Virus record (IMG/VR): IMGVR_UViG_3300005099_000077 | Span: 1-51,048 of that record | DNA: 51,048 nt | Source: a virus | Direction: 5' to 3' (one strand) | Part shown: piece by piece, positions 41,680 through 49,088 of the stretch | How positions within the stretch are numbered: position 1 is the first letter of the stretch | How the letters are laid out: the number at the start of each line of letters is the position of its first letter | Notes under the pieces: model-generated | What the model was told of the DNA's origin: nothing | The model's database searches: none | What the model saw: the letters and a program-made list of their open reading frames with translations, nothing else | Position numbers and translations under genes: made by a program

Positions 41680-42039
41680 ATGAAAAAACAAAAGAAAAAG
41701 CAACAGATTTTAGAGGAGACAGCACAACTTCTCGCTTGTGAGCCAAAGGATGTGCCCGCACGTGTGCGCACAATCCTGGACATTGTGCAACAACCCTGGG
41801 CAGTTGTTGCCATTACATTCCATCCTGACATAGACGCATTGCCTGTCGTGGCATATCAGGGCTTGCCCCCCGGCAAAGCGGGGTTGCGCTTGTTGCAGCG
41901 TAAGTTACTTGCGGTTGTTGGGGCAATCACTGACACGCTTGACCGTCTCGATAAACAAGAGCAGGCAATGCAGGAGGTCAACGATGAACGAGACACAGCT
42001 AGAACATCGTCTGACGAAAATCGAGACGAAGCTGGATGA
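41680..42039 (+). CDS. Hypothetical protein after fibre, 119 aa
   Basis: Start follows GGAGGAGGG. Very basic start (MKKQKKKQQ), central alpha/beta part (WAVVAITFHPDIDALPVVAY), then a helix and an acidic disordered tail. Could be a fibre-assembly chaperone from its position; not recognised otherwise. Overlaps the next gene by 56 bases. Confidence 0.6.
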   Translation: MKKQKKKQQILEETAQLLACEPKDVPARVRTILDIVQQPWAVVAITFHPDIDALPVVAYQGLPPGKAGLRLLQRKLLAVVGAITDTLDRLDKQEQAMQEVNDERDTARTSSDENRDEAG

Positions 42040-42214
42040 CCTGGTAGAATTGTATGAACAAATCAGGTCGAATGAACAAAAACATATGCTCATTCTTAGT
42101 CGTTGGCGCGCTTGCCCTTGGGGAGGGGGCAGCACGGATTCTTCCTGTGCTCCTCAAGGCGCTTGGCGGCTAGCGATGAGAAGGAGGGAAAACTATGTGG
42201 GAGAAAATTCGTGA
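41984..42214 (+). CDS. Coiled-coil XhlA-like protein, 76 aa (frame in doubt)
   Basis: ATG 41984 (MNETQLEHRLTKIETKLDDL) follows CAGGAGGTC. Residues 1-35 are a coiled coil like that at the N-terminus of XhlA-type holin helpers. The following residues in this frame (RWRACPWGGGSTDSS) look non-coding, while the +1 frame encodes a membrane helix, so a single-base frame change near the five-A run at 42077-42083 is suspected. Confidence 0.5.
   Translation: MNETQLEHRLTKIETKLDDLVELYEQIRSNEQKHMLILSRWRACPWGGGSTDSSCAPQGAWRLAMRRRENYVGENS
42072..42173 (+). CDS. Small membrane protein overlapping the coiled-coil gene, 33 aa
   Basis: In the +1 frame, MNKNICSFLVVGALALGEGA then ARILPVLLKALGG encodes one hydrophobic helix. 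It has only a weak AGGTCGA site. It may be an independent nested holin-like gene or the membrane half of the coiled-coil protein. Confidence 0.45.
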   Translation: MNKNICSFLVVGALALGEGAARILPVLLKALGG

Positions 42215-42386
42215 CTGGTTTAAGGAGAACAAGAGCGCGCTCTTCTTCGCCTTAGCCGTCATCGTTGCTATCGCCAACTACTTCGGGTTCAAAGAGTTTG
42301 AGCTTCCGCCCGAAGTTCTCACTCTCATTACCATCATCCTGGGCTGGCTCTTCCCGAAGGCGGCGAAGAAGGCACAAATGCTGTAA
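42195..42386 (+). CDS. Holin candidate, 63 aa
   Basis: Start follows AAGGAGGG. Two hydrophobic segments (about 14-31, SALFFALAVIVAIANYFG; and 41-54, LTLITIILGWLFP) and a basic C-terminus (KAAKKAQML) match small class II holins. It is the last + strand gene before the convergent terminator. Confidence 0.65.
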   Translation: MWEKIRDWFKENKSALFFALAVIVAIANYFGFKEFELPPEVLTLITIILGWLFPKAAKKAQML

Positions 42387-42389
42387 AGA

Positions 42390-42427
42390 AGAAAAGGGGG
42401 CGCTATGCCCCCAGCGCCCCCTTTTCT
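42390..42427. terminator. Bidirectional terminator between convergent blocks
   Basis: AGAAAAGGGGGCGCT (42390-42404) pairs perfectly with AGCGCCCCCTTTTCT (42413-42427), an unbroken 15-bp stem with an 8-base loop and U-rich tails on both strands. It stops the late + transcript and the - replication transcript where they meet. Confidence 0.9.
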
Positions 42428-42639
42428 TTCAATACCTGCCTTGTAACCAGCAGGTCATACAGCGTTTGCTTTGCTTCTTCCCCCTCTAACTTCTCACGTA
42501 TTACCAGGTAGGCCAGTAATCCCTCCTCTTTGTTAGGTGGCTTGAGGCTTTGAATGAACTCATCCGCCGCCTCTTTCTTCGTCACGAAGAGGTTTACTGC
42601 TACGTGATAGATGATGGGGGAAGCCGGTCTTCCCTCCAT
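42403..42639 (-). CDS. Hypothetical protein, 78 aa, last gene of the replication block
   Basis: ATG 42639 (MEGRPASPIIYHVAVNLFV) has GGAGGAGGG; the longer frame passes through a hairpin. Helical with charged heptads (EGEEAKQTLYDLLVTRQVLK). Its stop lies inside the terminator. No family recognised. Confidence 0.6.
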   Translation of the reverse strand: MEGRPASPIIYHVAVNLFVTKKEAADEFIQSLKPPNKEEGLLAYLVIREKLEGEEAKQTLYDLLVTRQVLKEKGALGA

Positions 42640-42814
42640 CTTCCCTCCTCCTTTGGCCCTGCGGTGTGGCCCCAACCGCAGGGCCTTCTTTTATATCTAT
42701 CACAAGTTTGACTGGCGTAGGGTATCTTCCATGTGGCTGGACTTCAATGTATAGCTTGTTGCCCAGCCGAATTTTTCTCAAGTAACCGTTGGTCACCCTA
42801 ACCCTAGGCGTCAT
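42560..42814 (-). CDS. Small beta-rich protein, 84 aa (C-terminus doubtful)
   Basis: ATG 42814 follows GGAGGAGGA and overlaps an upstream TGA (ATGA). Residues 1-44 (RVRVTNGYLRKIRLGNKLYI and on) look like real beta structure; the rest runs through a hairpin and 80 bases of the next gene and looks non-coding. A +1 stop (TGA TAG) near 42699 would be a natural end. Confidence 0.5.
   Translation of the reverse strand: MTPRVRVTNGYLRKIRLGNKLYIEVQPHGRYPTPVKLVIDIKEGPAVGATPQGQRRREDGGKTGFPHHLSRSSKPLRDEERGGG
42655..42699 (+). terminator. Second + strand terminator candidate
   Basis: GGCCCTGCGG and CCGCAGGGCC (42655-42664, 42676-42685) form a 10-bp perfect stem followed on the + strand by TTCTTTTATAT. 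It could stop + transcripts that escape the main terminator. Confidence 0.55.
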
Positions 42815-43026
42815 TCCTCCTCCTTCGGGGCAAAGACCATTACGGCAAATACATCGCCTTCAATTTCCCTTTCTAGCTGTCCGGCCACCATAAACGTGCA
42901 GTGCCCATCATAATATTCCTCTTGTTCGCCCACGATTGAGAACACCAACACCGGTGTCCCCGGTGCCAGACTGAGTTGGGCCTGGTCGCTACGGATGAGG
43001 CAACAGGAAAGAATTGAAGGAGAAGT
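42811..43026 (-). pseudogene. Out-of-frame continuation of the 43178 gene
   Basis: The -1 frame is open from 43026 and encodes APGTPVLVFSIVGEQEEYYD, then GHCTFMVAGQLEREIEGDVF and AVMVFAPKEEE, a natural beta-sandwich-like end. Its TGA overlaps the next gene's ATG (42811-42814), exactly the spacing used throughout this operon, which supports it as the real C-terminus. Confidence 0.55.
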
Positions 43027-43178
43027 TCAAACAATTCTGGCAGATGGTGGTCGTCTAAGCCCCGTTCTTGCTCGATGATTTTCTTGAGAATTTCCCGCAC
43101 AACAGCGGGCAAGACGGTGCCGTAATGGTCAGCCAATTCCTCCAATGCTGTGATGACACAGTAGAAATCTTCCTCCAT
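42873..43178 (-). CDS. Hypothetical protein with apparent -1 frameshift, 101 aa as read
   Basis: ATG 43178 has GGAAGGAGG. Residues 1-58 are helical and convincing (DFYCVITALEELADHYGTVL and on to LFELLLQFF). The remaining codons in this frame (RPNSVWHRGHRCWCSQSW) look non-coding, while the -1 frame from 43026 continues as good coding sequence to 42811. The intact protein would have about 120 residues. No family recognised. Confidence 0.55.
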   Translation of the reverse strand: MEEDFYCVITALEELADHYGTVLPAVVREILKKIIEQERGLDDHHLPELFELLLQFFPVASSVATRPNSVWHRGHRCWCSQSWANKRNIMMGTARLWWPDS

Positions 43179-43190
43179 TTTTCCTCCTTC

Positions 43191-43493
43191 CTAGCTGGCC
43201 CCGTGGACGGTGCGTAAGTGGTCGGCGAACTCCGACAAACTATGGAATTGGGCAACCACTCCCCGTTGGTGACAAAGAGGACAGAGATATTCGAGAGCCT
43301 GCGGGTTGTATTCCACAGCTTCAAACCCCTGAATCAGGCCCGGCACACGAACATCCCGATGTTCTTGAGTGGTAGCCGGGTTTGCGCCGTGTTTTTCCAC
43401 AAGGTGAAACGCAAAGACATTCCACCCTATCATTTCGCCACATAAAGGGCAACGCACTGAGACAATCGCTTGTGGTCTATTTACTGTAACCAT
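43191..43493 (-). CDS. Double C2H2 zinc-finger protein, 100 aa
   Basis: ATG 43493 (MVTVNRPQAIVSV) follows GGGAGGTAAT. Two fingers are clear: CPLCGEMIGWNVFAFHLVEK then H, and CPLCHQRGVVAQFHSLSEFA then DHLRTVH. Two fingers in tandem suggest specific DNA or RNA binding. It lies between DNA polymerase and late replication genes, and a 7-bp palindrome sits just upstream, which it might bind to regulate itself (inference). Confidence 0.75.
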   Translation of the reverse strand: MVTVNRPQAIVSVRCPLCGEMIGWNVFAFHLVEKHGANPATTQEHRDVRVPGLIQGFEAVEYNPQALEYLCPLCHQRGVVAQFHSLSEFADHLRTVHGAS

Positions 43494-43504
43494 AATTACC
43501 TCCC

Positions 43505-43522
43505 GTGTAACTTTTGTTACAC
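43505..43522 (-). promoter_or_regulatory. Palindrome GTGTAAC-tttt-GTTACAC
   Basis: A perfect 7-bp inverted repeat with a 4-base spacer lies 12 bases upstream of the zinc-finger gene's start, between it and the polymerase stop. It looks like an operator or a small leader hairpin. Confidence 0.6.
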
Positions 43523-43531
43523 AAAACAGGA

Positions 43532-45409
43532 CTAATGGCACTCCTCCCACGTATAACCAATCGTAGCTTCCGCGATTAACTCCACCCCGTTCAGGTTTGT
43601 ATACATTGCTTCCTCCAACGCACGGGCTGCGTCCTCAGCCTCACCTTCTTCGACCTCGATTATAATCTCGTCGTGGACTTGCCCTACGATTTTGATGCCC
43701 TGCTTATACAGGCGCACAAGCGCCCGATTGATGATGTCGGCAACCGTGCCCTGGATGATAGCGTTAACGCATTGGCGTTTGCCCCGGTCTTGAAGGTAGC
43801 TAATGTCATCTTCCGTCAGGGTGTTGCGGGTCAGGCCCTTCTTACGCAACTCCTGCTCGAAGGCAGCATAACGCAGACGGTCGTGTCCAGGCGGGACATC
43901 CTCAATGCTTTCGTAATTCAGCAGGTCGAAGAAGTTCAGAAGGACAGGACGCCGTGGCCGTCCAAAGGCAGTCAATACGTAGCCCCTGACCTGGGCTTCC
44001 TCTATCACCATCCGCCGCCAGGCCGAAACCCTGGGGAATGCCTGGAAGAAGCGGGCCATAGCCTGCTCAGCCTCTCGCTTGCTTATCTTTGCCACGCTCG
44101 CCACCCGGCCTGCCCCCGCACCGTAGAGGATGGCGAAGTTGATGGTCTTTGCCAGGAAGCGTTGTTCGGGCGTTACATCATCCGCAGGGACGTTGAAAAT
44201 GCGGGCAGCAACTGCCCGGTGAATGTCCTCACCGTTGGCAAATGCCCGGCGCAAATGCTCGTCATTAGACAAGGCGGCCAGCACTCTTAACTCCGCCTGG
44301 CTGAGGTCAGCCACCACCAGCTTATTCCGTCCGCCGCACAACCAGCGGCGAGGGTGAAGGATGGCTTCCTCGTCCACTTGCCCTTTACGGGTGGAGGGAA
44401 TCTGCTGCAAGTTAGGTTCGGAACACGACCAGCGCCCGGTAGCCGGGCCGAAGCAGCGCCAACGCGGGTGAACCCGATAGCCATATTCCGTTTCGACTGT
44501 ATGCGTAAGCAGTCCCCGACCTTTTTGTGGCGCAAGATAGGAAGCCAGCTTCGCCACATTGCGGTAGGTCAAAAGCAGAGAAGCGGCCTGACGGACTGCG
44601 GGATTTCCATTTGAGGCCAGGCGCGTAAGCACAGCCTTGTTAGCCGACTTCGCGCCGGTCGAGGTCAACTCGCTCGTCTGCCATTTTGCCCCCAATCTCT
44701 CTAAGCATTCCACAACCTGACGAGAGGAGTTGGGGTTTTCCAGGCCCAGGCCGTTCAGCTTTGTCGTCAAGATGTCCAACTGTTTTTGCAACGCTGCACG
44801 GTCGGCCTCGATTGCTTCCTTGCTGAGCGCCCACCCATCCCAGGTCATTTGCGCAGCCACCACAGGCAGGGGCTGAAGATGGGTGAGATAGAGGTTGCGC
44901 AGGTCAGGCGATAGCGCCCGGAGATACCAGACGGCCAGGTCGTAGGTATTGCGAACATCGGCACAGCAATAGGCCGCGATGTCCTCCACCGGTCTGTCCA
45001 GCAAGTCTTTACTCCAGGGCGTCATCTCCCTGTCCAGCACTAACTTAGCCTGTTCTTTCAGGCCCAACGGGGCCATCTCGTTGTAAAGGTGGGCTAAGCC
45101 CATCGTGTCAAGGTTATAAGTCGCTGAAACAGGGCAATTGTTCTTGAGAAAGAAAAGCTGGTCAAAGGCCAGATTATGGGCGATGACGCGCGTGCGGGTG
45201 TTCACCCACAACTCGCGCATAAATTCTGCCCAATTGGGGATGGCGTCTGTGGGAATATACCACTCGTCTTCCGCGTTGGCCAAACCAATACCCACAACCC
45301 GGTCAGTCAGGTAGTCCGGGCCAGTGGCCTCTACGTCCACCGCCACAGCCTTACCTTTTAAGTTGTTTATCACTTCTGTTAAGGTTACCGGGTCGGTCAC
45401 AATATGCAT
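43532..45409 (-). CDS. polA: Family A DNA polymerase with 3'-5' exonuclease, 625 aa
   Basis: Start at ATG 45409 (MHIVTDPVTL); the earlier GTG overlaps the upstream stop. Exonuclease motifs: DVEATG (25-30), IAHNLAFD (near 76-83) and YCCADVRNTYD (147-157). Polymerase motifs: A VVADLSQAELR (about 365-375), B RFLAKTINFAILYG (417-430) and C VHDE (578-581). All catalytic acids are present. The 5' nuclease domain of cellular Pol I is absent. The position matching E. coli Phe762 is Phe. This is the replicative polymerase of the phage. Confidence 0.93.
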   Translation of the reverse strand: MHIVTDPVTLTEVINNLKGKAVAVDVEATGPDYLTDRVVGIGLANAEDEWYIPTDAIPNWAEFMRELWVNTRTRVIAHNLAFDQLFFLKNNCPVSATYNLDTMGLAHLYNEMAPLGLKEQAKLVLDREMTPWSKDLLDRPVEDIAAYCCADVRNTYDLAVWYLRALSPDLRNLYLTHLQPLPVVAAQMTWDGWALSKEAIEADRAALQKQLDILTTKLNGLGLENPNSSRQVVECLERLGAKWQTSELTSTGAKSANKAVLTRLASNGNPAVRQAASLLLTYRNVAKLASYLAPQKGRGLLTHTVETEYGYRVHPRWRCFGPATGRWSCSEPNLQQIPSTRKGQVDEEAILHPRRWLCGGRNKLVVADLSQAELRVLAALSNDEHLRRAFANGEDIHRAVAARIFNVPADDVTPEQRFLAKTINFAILYGAGAGRVASVAKISKREAEQAMARFFQAFPRVSAWRRMVIEEAQVRGYVLTAFGRPRRPVLLNFFDLLNYESIEDVPPGHDRLRYAAFEQELRKKGLTRNTLTEDDISYLQDRGKRQCVNAIIQGTVADIINRALVRLYKQGIKIVGQVHDEIIIEVEEGEAEDAARALEEAMYTNLNGVELIAEATIGYTWEECH

Positions 45410-45414
45410 AGCCC

Positions 45415-45603
45415 CTAACTCCACAGTCTTTCAAGCTCTGCTAGAATAGTATACCCAACCACATATGTCAAACCTAGTGCGCCTAAACAAGCTATGGCAC
45501 GGGCGGTTTGGTCAGGATAGCGGGTTACCCCGATTATAAGTGGGACAACAACCAGCCCGCCCACGCCCAGGCGTAGCAGATAGAGAAGGAGTTTCTCTTT
45601 CAT
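45415..45603 (-). CDS. Two-helix membrane protein, 62 aa
   Basis: Start follows AGGAGGGC. Two hydrophobic helices (about 5-25 and 36-54) and a positively charged N-terminus. It lies between the nucleotide-metabolism gene and the polymerase. Role unknown. Confidence 0.6.
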   Translation of the reverse strand: MKEKLLLYLLRLGVGGLVVVPLIIGVTRYPDQTARAIACLGALGLTYVVGYTILAELERLWS

Positions 45604-45612
45604 TTTGCCCTC

Positions 45613-46074
45613 CTATTGCCCATAGACTTTCTCGTAAGCCGCGAGCAATTCGCTCTTCTTTGTGGCCAACGTTACCAGGGCTTTTGCCAGGGCTTCCACA
45701 TCGCTAAAAATGTAGCGAGCCATTCCTGCTTTGAGGGGATGGAGGAAATGTCGTCGCGTCCAAACCCACACCGGCTTAGCCGAACCGACGGCGTAGCCGA
45801 ATTCCAGCAGGCCGCCCTCGCTCATTTCCTCACCGTCGTAGAAGACAACGAGGTCGGCCTTGTCCACCATTCCCAGGTCGGACGCGCAGGTGACGTAGTT
45901 GGAGACGGTCTGAACACTGCCTCCCTCGTGGGAGGCCACAGGATTAAGGAAGGTGATGAGGTCGTCAAGCTTCTTGCCCTCCTTCTCCGCCTCCACTTTC
46001 GTCGCCTCCATCACCGTCGTCCGCCACGTCGTCGGCTTGCCCCGCATCGTCCCGGCCAGATACACGGTTAACAT
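45613..46074 (-). CDS. Nucleoside 2-deoxyribosyltransferase-like protein, 153 aa
   Basis: Start follows AAGGAGGAGGC. The N-terminal strand VYLAGTM, DKADLVVFYDGEEMSEGGLL then EFGYA (near 70-95) and KPVWVW match the deoxyribosyltransferase/YtoQ-like fold, where the acidic residues of the EGGLLEFGYA-type segment bind the sugar. Expected role is nucleotide salvage or modified-base metabolism. Embedded in the replication block. Confidence 0.7.
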   Translation of the reverse strand: MLTVYLAGTMRGKPTTWRTTVMEATKVEAEKEGKKLDDLITFLNPVASHEGGSVQTVSNYVTCASDLGMVDKADLVVFYDGEEMSEGGLLEFGYAVGSAKPVWVWTRRHFLHPLKAGMARYIFSDVEALAKALVTLATKKSELLAAYEKVYGQ

Positions 46075-46606
46075 TTCGCCTCCTCCTTATCAGCGGTTCT
46101 CTTCCGGCAATTAAAACCAACTCGTCGTTGGCTATTCGGTAAATAACGGCCTTGCCAGGAAGGATGAGAAAATCACGGGGAATAACAAGGCCGAAAGCAC
46201 TCCAGGCGTGCTCAGCCTCTTCAGACCAGATTGTGCGCTTGTAGTGTTTTTCAAGCCAATCCAGATTTTGCTTAATCCAGCGCCGCACGCCTGGCACATA
46301 GAGGAAATATACCAGGCCCAGGTTGACCAGATAAATGGCCCACCATTTGGCCTGACTGGTCATAATGCCGGAAGGTTTGTTTGCACAGACATACTCGATG
46401 AAGAAATTACCCGATTTGTGCGTGTCGGTCTTGACTTCGACATAGCCGTAGCCAGGAAGCCAGCAGTCCACCCCGGCACGCTGTTTCTTCTGGTCGGAGG
46501 TGTAATCGCGGAAAGTGCCGAAACGTTTTTCGCACAAACGCATCAGTTCTCTGAAACCGGATTGGCCTACTTGCATTTGTGCCCTCATTGAAAATCGCTT
46601 CGTCAT
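45965..46606 (-). CDS. PD-(D/E)XK nuclease, 213 aa
   Basis: ATG 46606 overlaps the primase stop (ATGA). Catalytic pattern RAGVD with Asp47, then YGYVEVKTD with Glu57 and Lys59, is a PD-(D/E)XK nuclease core; Glu20 may be the fourth residue. A hydrophobic helix follows (WWAIYLVNLGLVYFLYVPG). The last 37 codons overlap the deoxyribosyltransferase gene and encode a Gly/Asp-rich tail; a TGA TAA pair one base out of frame just before that gene suggests the tail may be a frame-change extension. Confidence 0.7.
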   Translation of the reverse strand: MTKRFSMRAQMQVGQSGFRELMRLCEKRFGTFRDYTSDQKKQRAGVDCWLPGYGYVEVKTDTHKSGNFFIEYVCANKPSGIMTSQAKWWAIYLVNLGLVYFLYVPGVRRWIKQNLDWLEKHYKRTIWSEEAEHAWSAFGLVIPRDFLILPGKAVIYRIANDELVLIAGREPLIRRRRNVNRVSGRDDAGQADDVADDGDGGDESGGGEGGQEA

Positions 46607-47514
46607 AATTTACCCCCGCCCCGCAGATATTCGGCGATGTCTTTTGCCTCTCCGTCCCACATTTGTTGGCCCACAAGCAGGTCGGGAGTAGCTGTCTTGA
46701 AGTAGTCCAATGCCGCCACCACGCCTGCCTTTCCCGCAGCGTCCTTGTCGAAGCAGAGCCAGATAAACGTCCCGGCCCTCTCCAACTTTTTCCAGAATTC
46801 CTGCCACTTTTCCAGCGGCGTATTGACGCCGGAAGGAAGGGCAAGGGCGGGCAGCTTGCGCGCGTGTAGCGCCATTGCGTCAAACTCCCCCTCCGTCAAC
46901 CATAGATGGCGCGGAGGTTTCCTCAGATAGTGCAGGAAATGAGAGGCCGGATACAAGGTCTCGAACAAAGAGGGCTTAAGCGCCCAATACTTCGGGCCTT
47001 CTATCTTCTTCCTGGGGTCAGCCCGAAACTTTACTCCCCAACACTTGCCGTCTATACCGAAATGCGGGATGGAGAAAGCAACGCCGGTATAGCCTAACTT
47101 ACGATGTTTGATGATGGCCGGAGTTATGGCATAGCGTTGGCAGAGGACAGCGGCGCTTGCGGCATCAAGCGCCGCTGTCCACTCCTGCCAAACTTCATCG
47201 GGAATAGGGCGTGTGCGCTTCTTCTGTGTCTTGACACGTGCTGTCTTCGTAGCCACCGGCCATAACTTCCGCAGGGCTTCTGTATATCCCCAACCGTAGT
47301 AAATGCGCACGGCCTCGAAGATGTCCGTCAACGTCTTTCCGCAGCCAAAGCAGAAAATGCCGTCAGGATACACAAAGGCTGAGGGGTGCTCGTCCTGGTG
47401 TTCGGGATTAAAGCAGCGCAAATGCCCGCGCCCGAACACGTCTTGCCAGTCAATGTGTTTACGTATTAGTTCGGCTTTTCGCTTATAGTGCTGGTATCGC
47501 GCACGTCCGCCCAT
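46603..47514 (-). CDS. DNA primase with CHC2 zinc finger and Toprim domain, 303 aa
   Basis: ATG 47514 (MGGRARYQHYK). Zinc-binding domain: Cys34, His39, Cys55 and Cys58 in HLRCFNPEHQDEHPSAF and IFCFGCGKTLTD. Toprim: WLTEGEFDAMAL with Glu208/Glu210 near 205-216, and WLCFDKDAAGKAG with Asp256 and Asp258. Shorter than DnaG and lacking a helicase-binding domain. It makes RNA primers for the phage polymerase with the helicase at 49408. Confidence 0.88.
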   Translation of the reverse strand: MGGRARYQHYKRKAELIRKHIDWQDVFGRGHLRCFNPEHQDEHPSAFVYPDGIFCFGCGKTLTDIFEAVRIYYGWGYTEALRKLWPVATKTARVKTQKKRTRPIPDEVWQEWTAALDAASAAVLCQRYAITPAIIKHRKLGYTGVAFSIPHFGIDGKCWGVKFRADPRKKIEGPKYWALKPSLFETLYPASHFLHYLRKPPRHLWLTEGEFDAMALHARKLPALALPSGVNTPLEKWQEFWKKLERAGTFIWLCFDKDAAGKAGVVAALDYFKTATPDLLVGQQMWDGEAKDIAEYLRGGGKL

Positions 47515-48290
47515 AGCTCTCTCCACTCGTCACTTAACCACTTCTCAGGCAGGACAAACTCCGTGGGATACTCCTTGCAGAAACGTTGGAATGGACAGAA
47601 GCGACAAATCCATCCCGATTGGGCATTGACGCAGGCTGAGCGCGGGGGGACTTTGTGCTCGTGAAGATACTCGACATAGAAGTTCACCAACTCTTCTAGC
47701 AGCGCCTCCGTCTCATCAGGCGGCCAGATTTCAACCGGCATCATCTTCTCGCCGGAGAAGGTCATATACACCAGGCCCATCTCGTTCACCGTATAGCCAT
47801 TCCTCATCAGGATGTATGCATACGCATTGAGTTGTTGAATGTGGTTGGGATAAGGCTCTTCGGGAATGCGAGACGTGCTCTTGTAGTCCAGCAGAAGCCC
47901 CCGCCGCACATAGTAGATGTCGAACTTGCCGGAGATGTCCTGGCCCGCGACGTTCACGTGCAAACGCTTTTCTGTCTCCACCTCGATTTCATCGGTGAGG
48001 AATTGCACGGCGGCGAGTTGTTGACCATCGTGAATAATACGTCCCCGTGCAGAATAATAACCGTGCTGAGGTTCGATATAATAATCTACAAGGTGGCTAA
48101 GTAGGCTTCGACGAATTTGGTCGGTCATTATCTCCGTAACGGACAAGCCCTTGACCTTCCGATTGTGTAGCATATTTGCTAGAGTTACAGGGTCATAAGG
48201 ACATCGGAAGGGGAATTCGACAGCGCAGCGTAGACATTCTTCGGTGGGGACTTTCTTGCCCGTTACGGGGCAGCGAACGCCCTTAATCAT
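47466..48290 (-). CDS. Cas4/RecB-family PD-(D/E)XK nuclease with Fe-S cysteines, 274 aa
   Basis: I chose ATG 48290 because it overlaps the upstream stop (ATGA) and has AGGAGG; the longer frame to 48353 has no site. Active site: His87 in GRIIHDG, Asp124 in SGKFDIYY, Asp136 and Lys138 in LLLDYKST, and QQLNAYAYI (152-160, RecB motif). Cys229, Cys232 and Cys238 (with Cys220 or an N-terminal Cys) would hold a 4Fe-4S cluster as in Cas4 and AddB. There is no CRISPR array here; a recombination or end-processing role in replication is most likely. Confidence 0.85.
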   Translation of the reverse strand: MIKGVRCPVTGKKVPTEECLRCAVEFPFRCPYDPVTLANMLHNRKVKGLSVTEIMTDQIRRSLLSHLVDYYIEPQHGYYSARGRIIHDGQQLAAVQFLTDEIEVETEKRLHVNVAGQDISGKFDIYYVRRGLLLDYKSTSRIPEEPYPNHIQQLNAYAYILMRNGYTVNEMGLVYMTFSGEKMMPVEIWPPDETEALLEELVNFYVEYLHEHKVPPRSACVNAQSGWICRFCPFQRFCKEYPTEFVLPEKWLSDEWRELWADVRDTSTISEKPN

Positions 48291-48520
48291 TTCTTGAACT
48301 TCCTCCTGTGTAAGCGGCGTCTCTCCTCCTTCTTTCGGCGGCGTAAAAGCCATTGGTCAATGTTCTTGTAGGGATAACCCTTCTGCTTGAGACGTTTGGC
48401 TTCCAACTCTCGCTGTTTGCGCTGCATTACCTCTTTAGGTTCGTAATTGTCCCCACGGACAACCCGCCCCTGTTTATGCAGTTGTGAGAGTTCGTCCAGG
48501 TTCAGCCGCCAATATACCAT
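48287..48520 (-). CDS. Small basic protein, 77 aa
   Basis: ATG 48520 after GCGGTGAAAG. Strongly basic, helical C-terminal half (RKQRELEAKRLKQKG, RRRKKEERRRLHRRKFKK), probably nucleic-acid binding. Coupled to the Cas4-like gene by ATGA, so it may assist the nuclease. Confidence 0.65.
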   Translation of the reverse strand: MVYWRLNLDELSQLHKQGRVVRGDNYEPKEVMQRKQRELEAKRLKQKGYPYKNIDQWLLRRRKKEERRRLHRRKFKK

Positions 48521-48529
48521 CTTTCACCG

Positions 48530-49087
48530 CTACCGTCTTCGTATTCGCCTAATCTTTCGGCGAAGGCGGGAAGGGCCAACCTCCTCGTCTTCATCCTTCG
48601 CCCCCTTGTCGGGCATCGCCCGCAATTCCTCGATAATACGCTCGACCTCCCTGGGTGTAGCCTGGCCGATGTTGGGATAGGCTTTCTTGACGTAGATGCC
48701 CTTCTGATTGCCCAGGGTGAAGATGGTGCGCCATTGTTCGGTGGTCGGGCCAGTCCCGACCTCCTCTTCCTCCTCGTCATCATACCTAACCCGGTCGTAG
48801 ACTTCGGCCAGGCGTTCAGCGTAGGTCGCCTTGAGGTCGTCCTGGAAAGCAATCCAGTCCGTAATCAGTTGTGTCAACTCATCCCAGGAATATACGACGA
48901 GCTTCACCCCAATGTGGCCTAAAGGCCAGAGATACTTCTGAGTATCGAGGGTGACCTCCAGCCCATCAGGGAAGTCCACCTCCTCTTCGACAACCTCTTC
49001 GACGACCTCCTCCTGTGGGGCCTCCTCAATCGGGGCCTCCTCATCGCCCAAAAGGATGTCCTCGATAGTCGTCACTTCGTTAGCCAT
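48530..49087 (-). CDS. Acidic hypothetical protein of replication block, 185 aa
   Basis: Start follows GAGGAATAA. N-terminal 35 residues are Glu-rich (EEAPIEEAPQEEVVEEVVEE), the middle contains a helical domain (YSWDELTQLITDWIAFQDDL), an acidic run (DDEEEEEVG), then an alpha/beta part, and a basic C-terminus (RLRRKIRRIRRR). Acidic proteins beside helicase and nuclease genes often mimic DNA or act as adaptors; no family recognised. Confidence 0.6.
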   Translation of the reverse strand: MANEVTTIEDILLGDEEAPIEEAPQEEVVEEVVEEEVDFPDGLEVTLDTQKYLWPLGHIGVKLVVYSWDELTQLITDWIAFQDDLKATYAERLAEVYDRVRYDDEEEEEVGTGPTTEQWRTIFTLGNQKGIYVKKAYPNIGQATPREVERIIEELRAMPDKGAKDEDEEVGPSRLRRKIRRIRRR

Positions 49088-49088
49088 T

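Noticed and set aside
47466-48290. CRISPR-associated cas4
   Set aside because: The nuclease is Cas4-like, but there is no repeat-spacer array or other cas gene; neighbours are primase and helicase, so a replication/recombination nuclease is the better reading.
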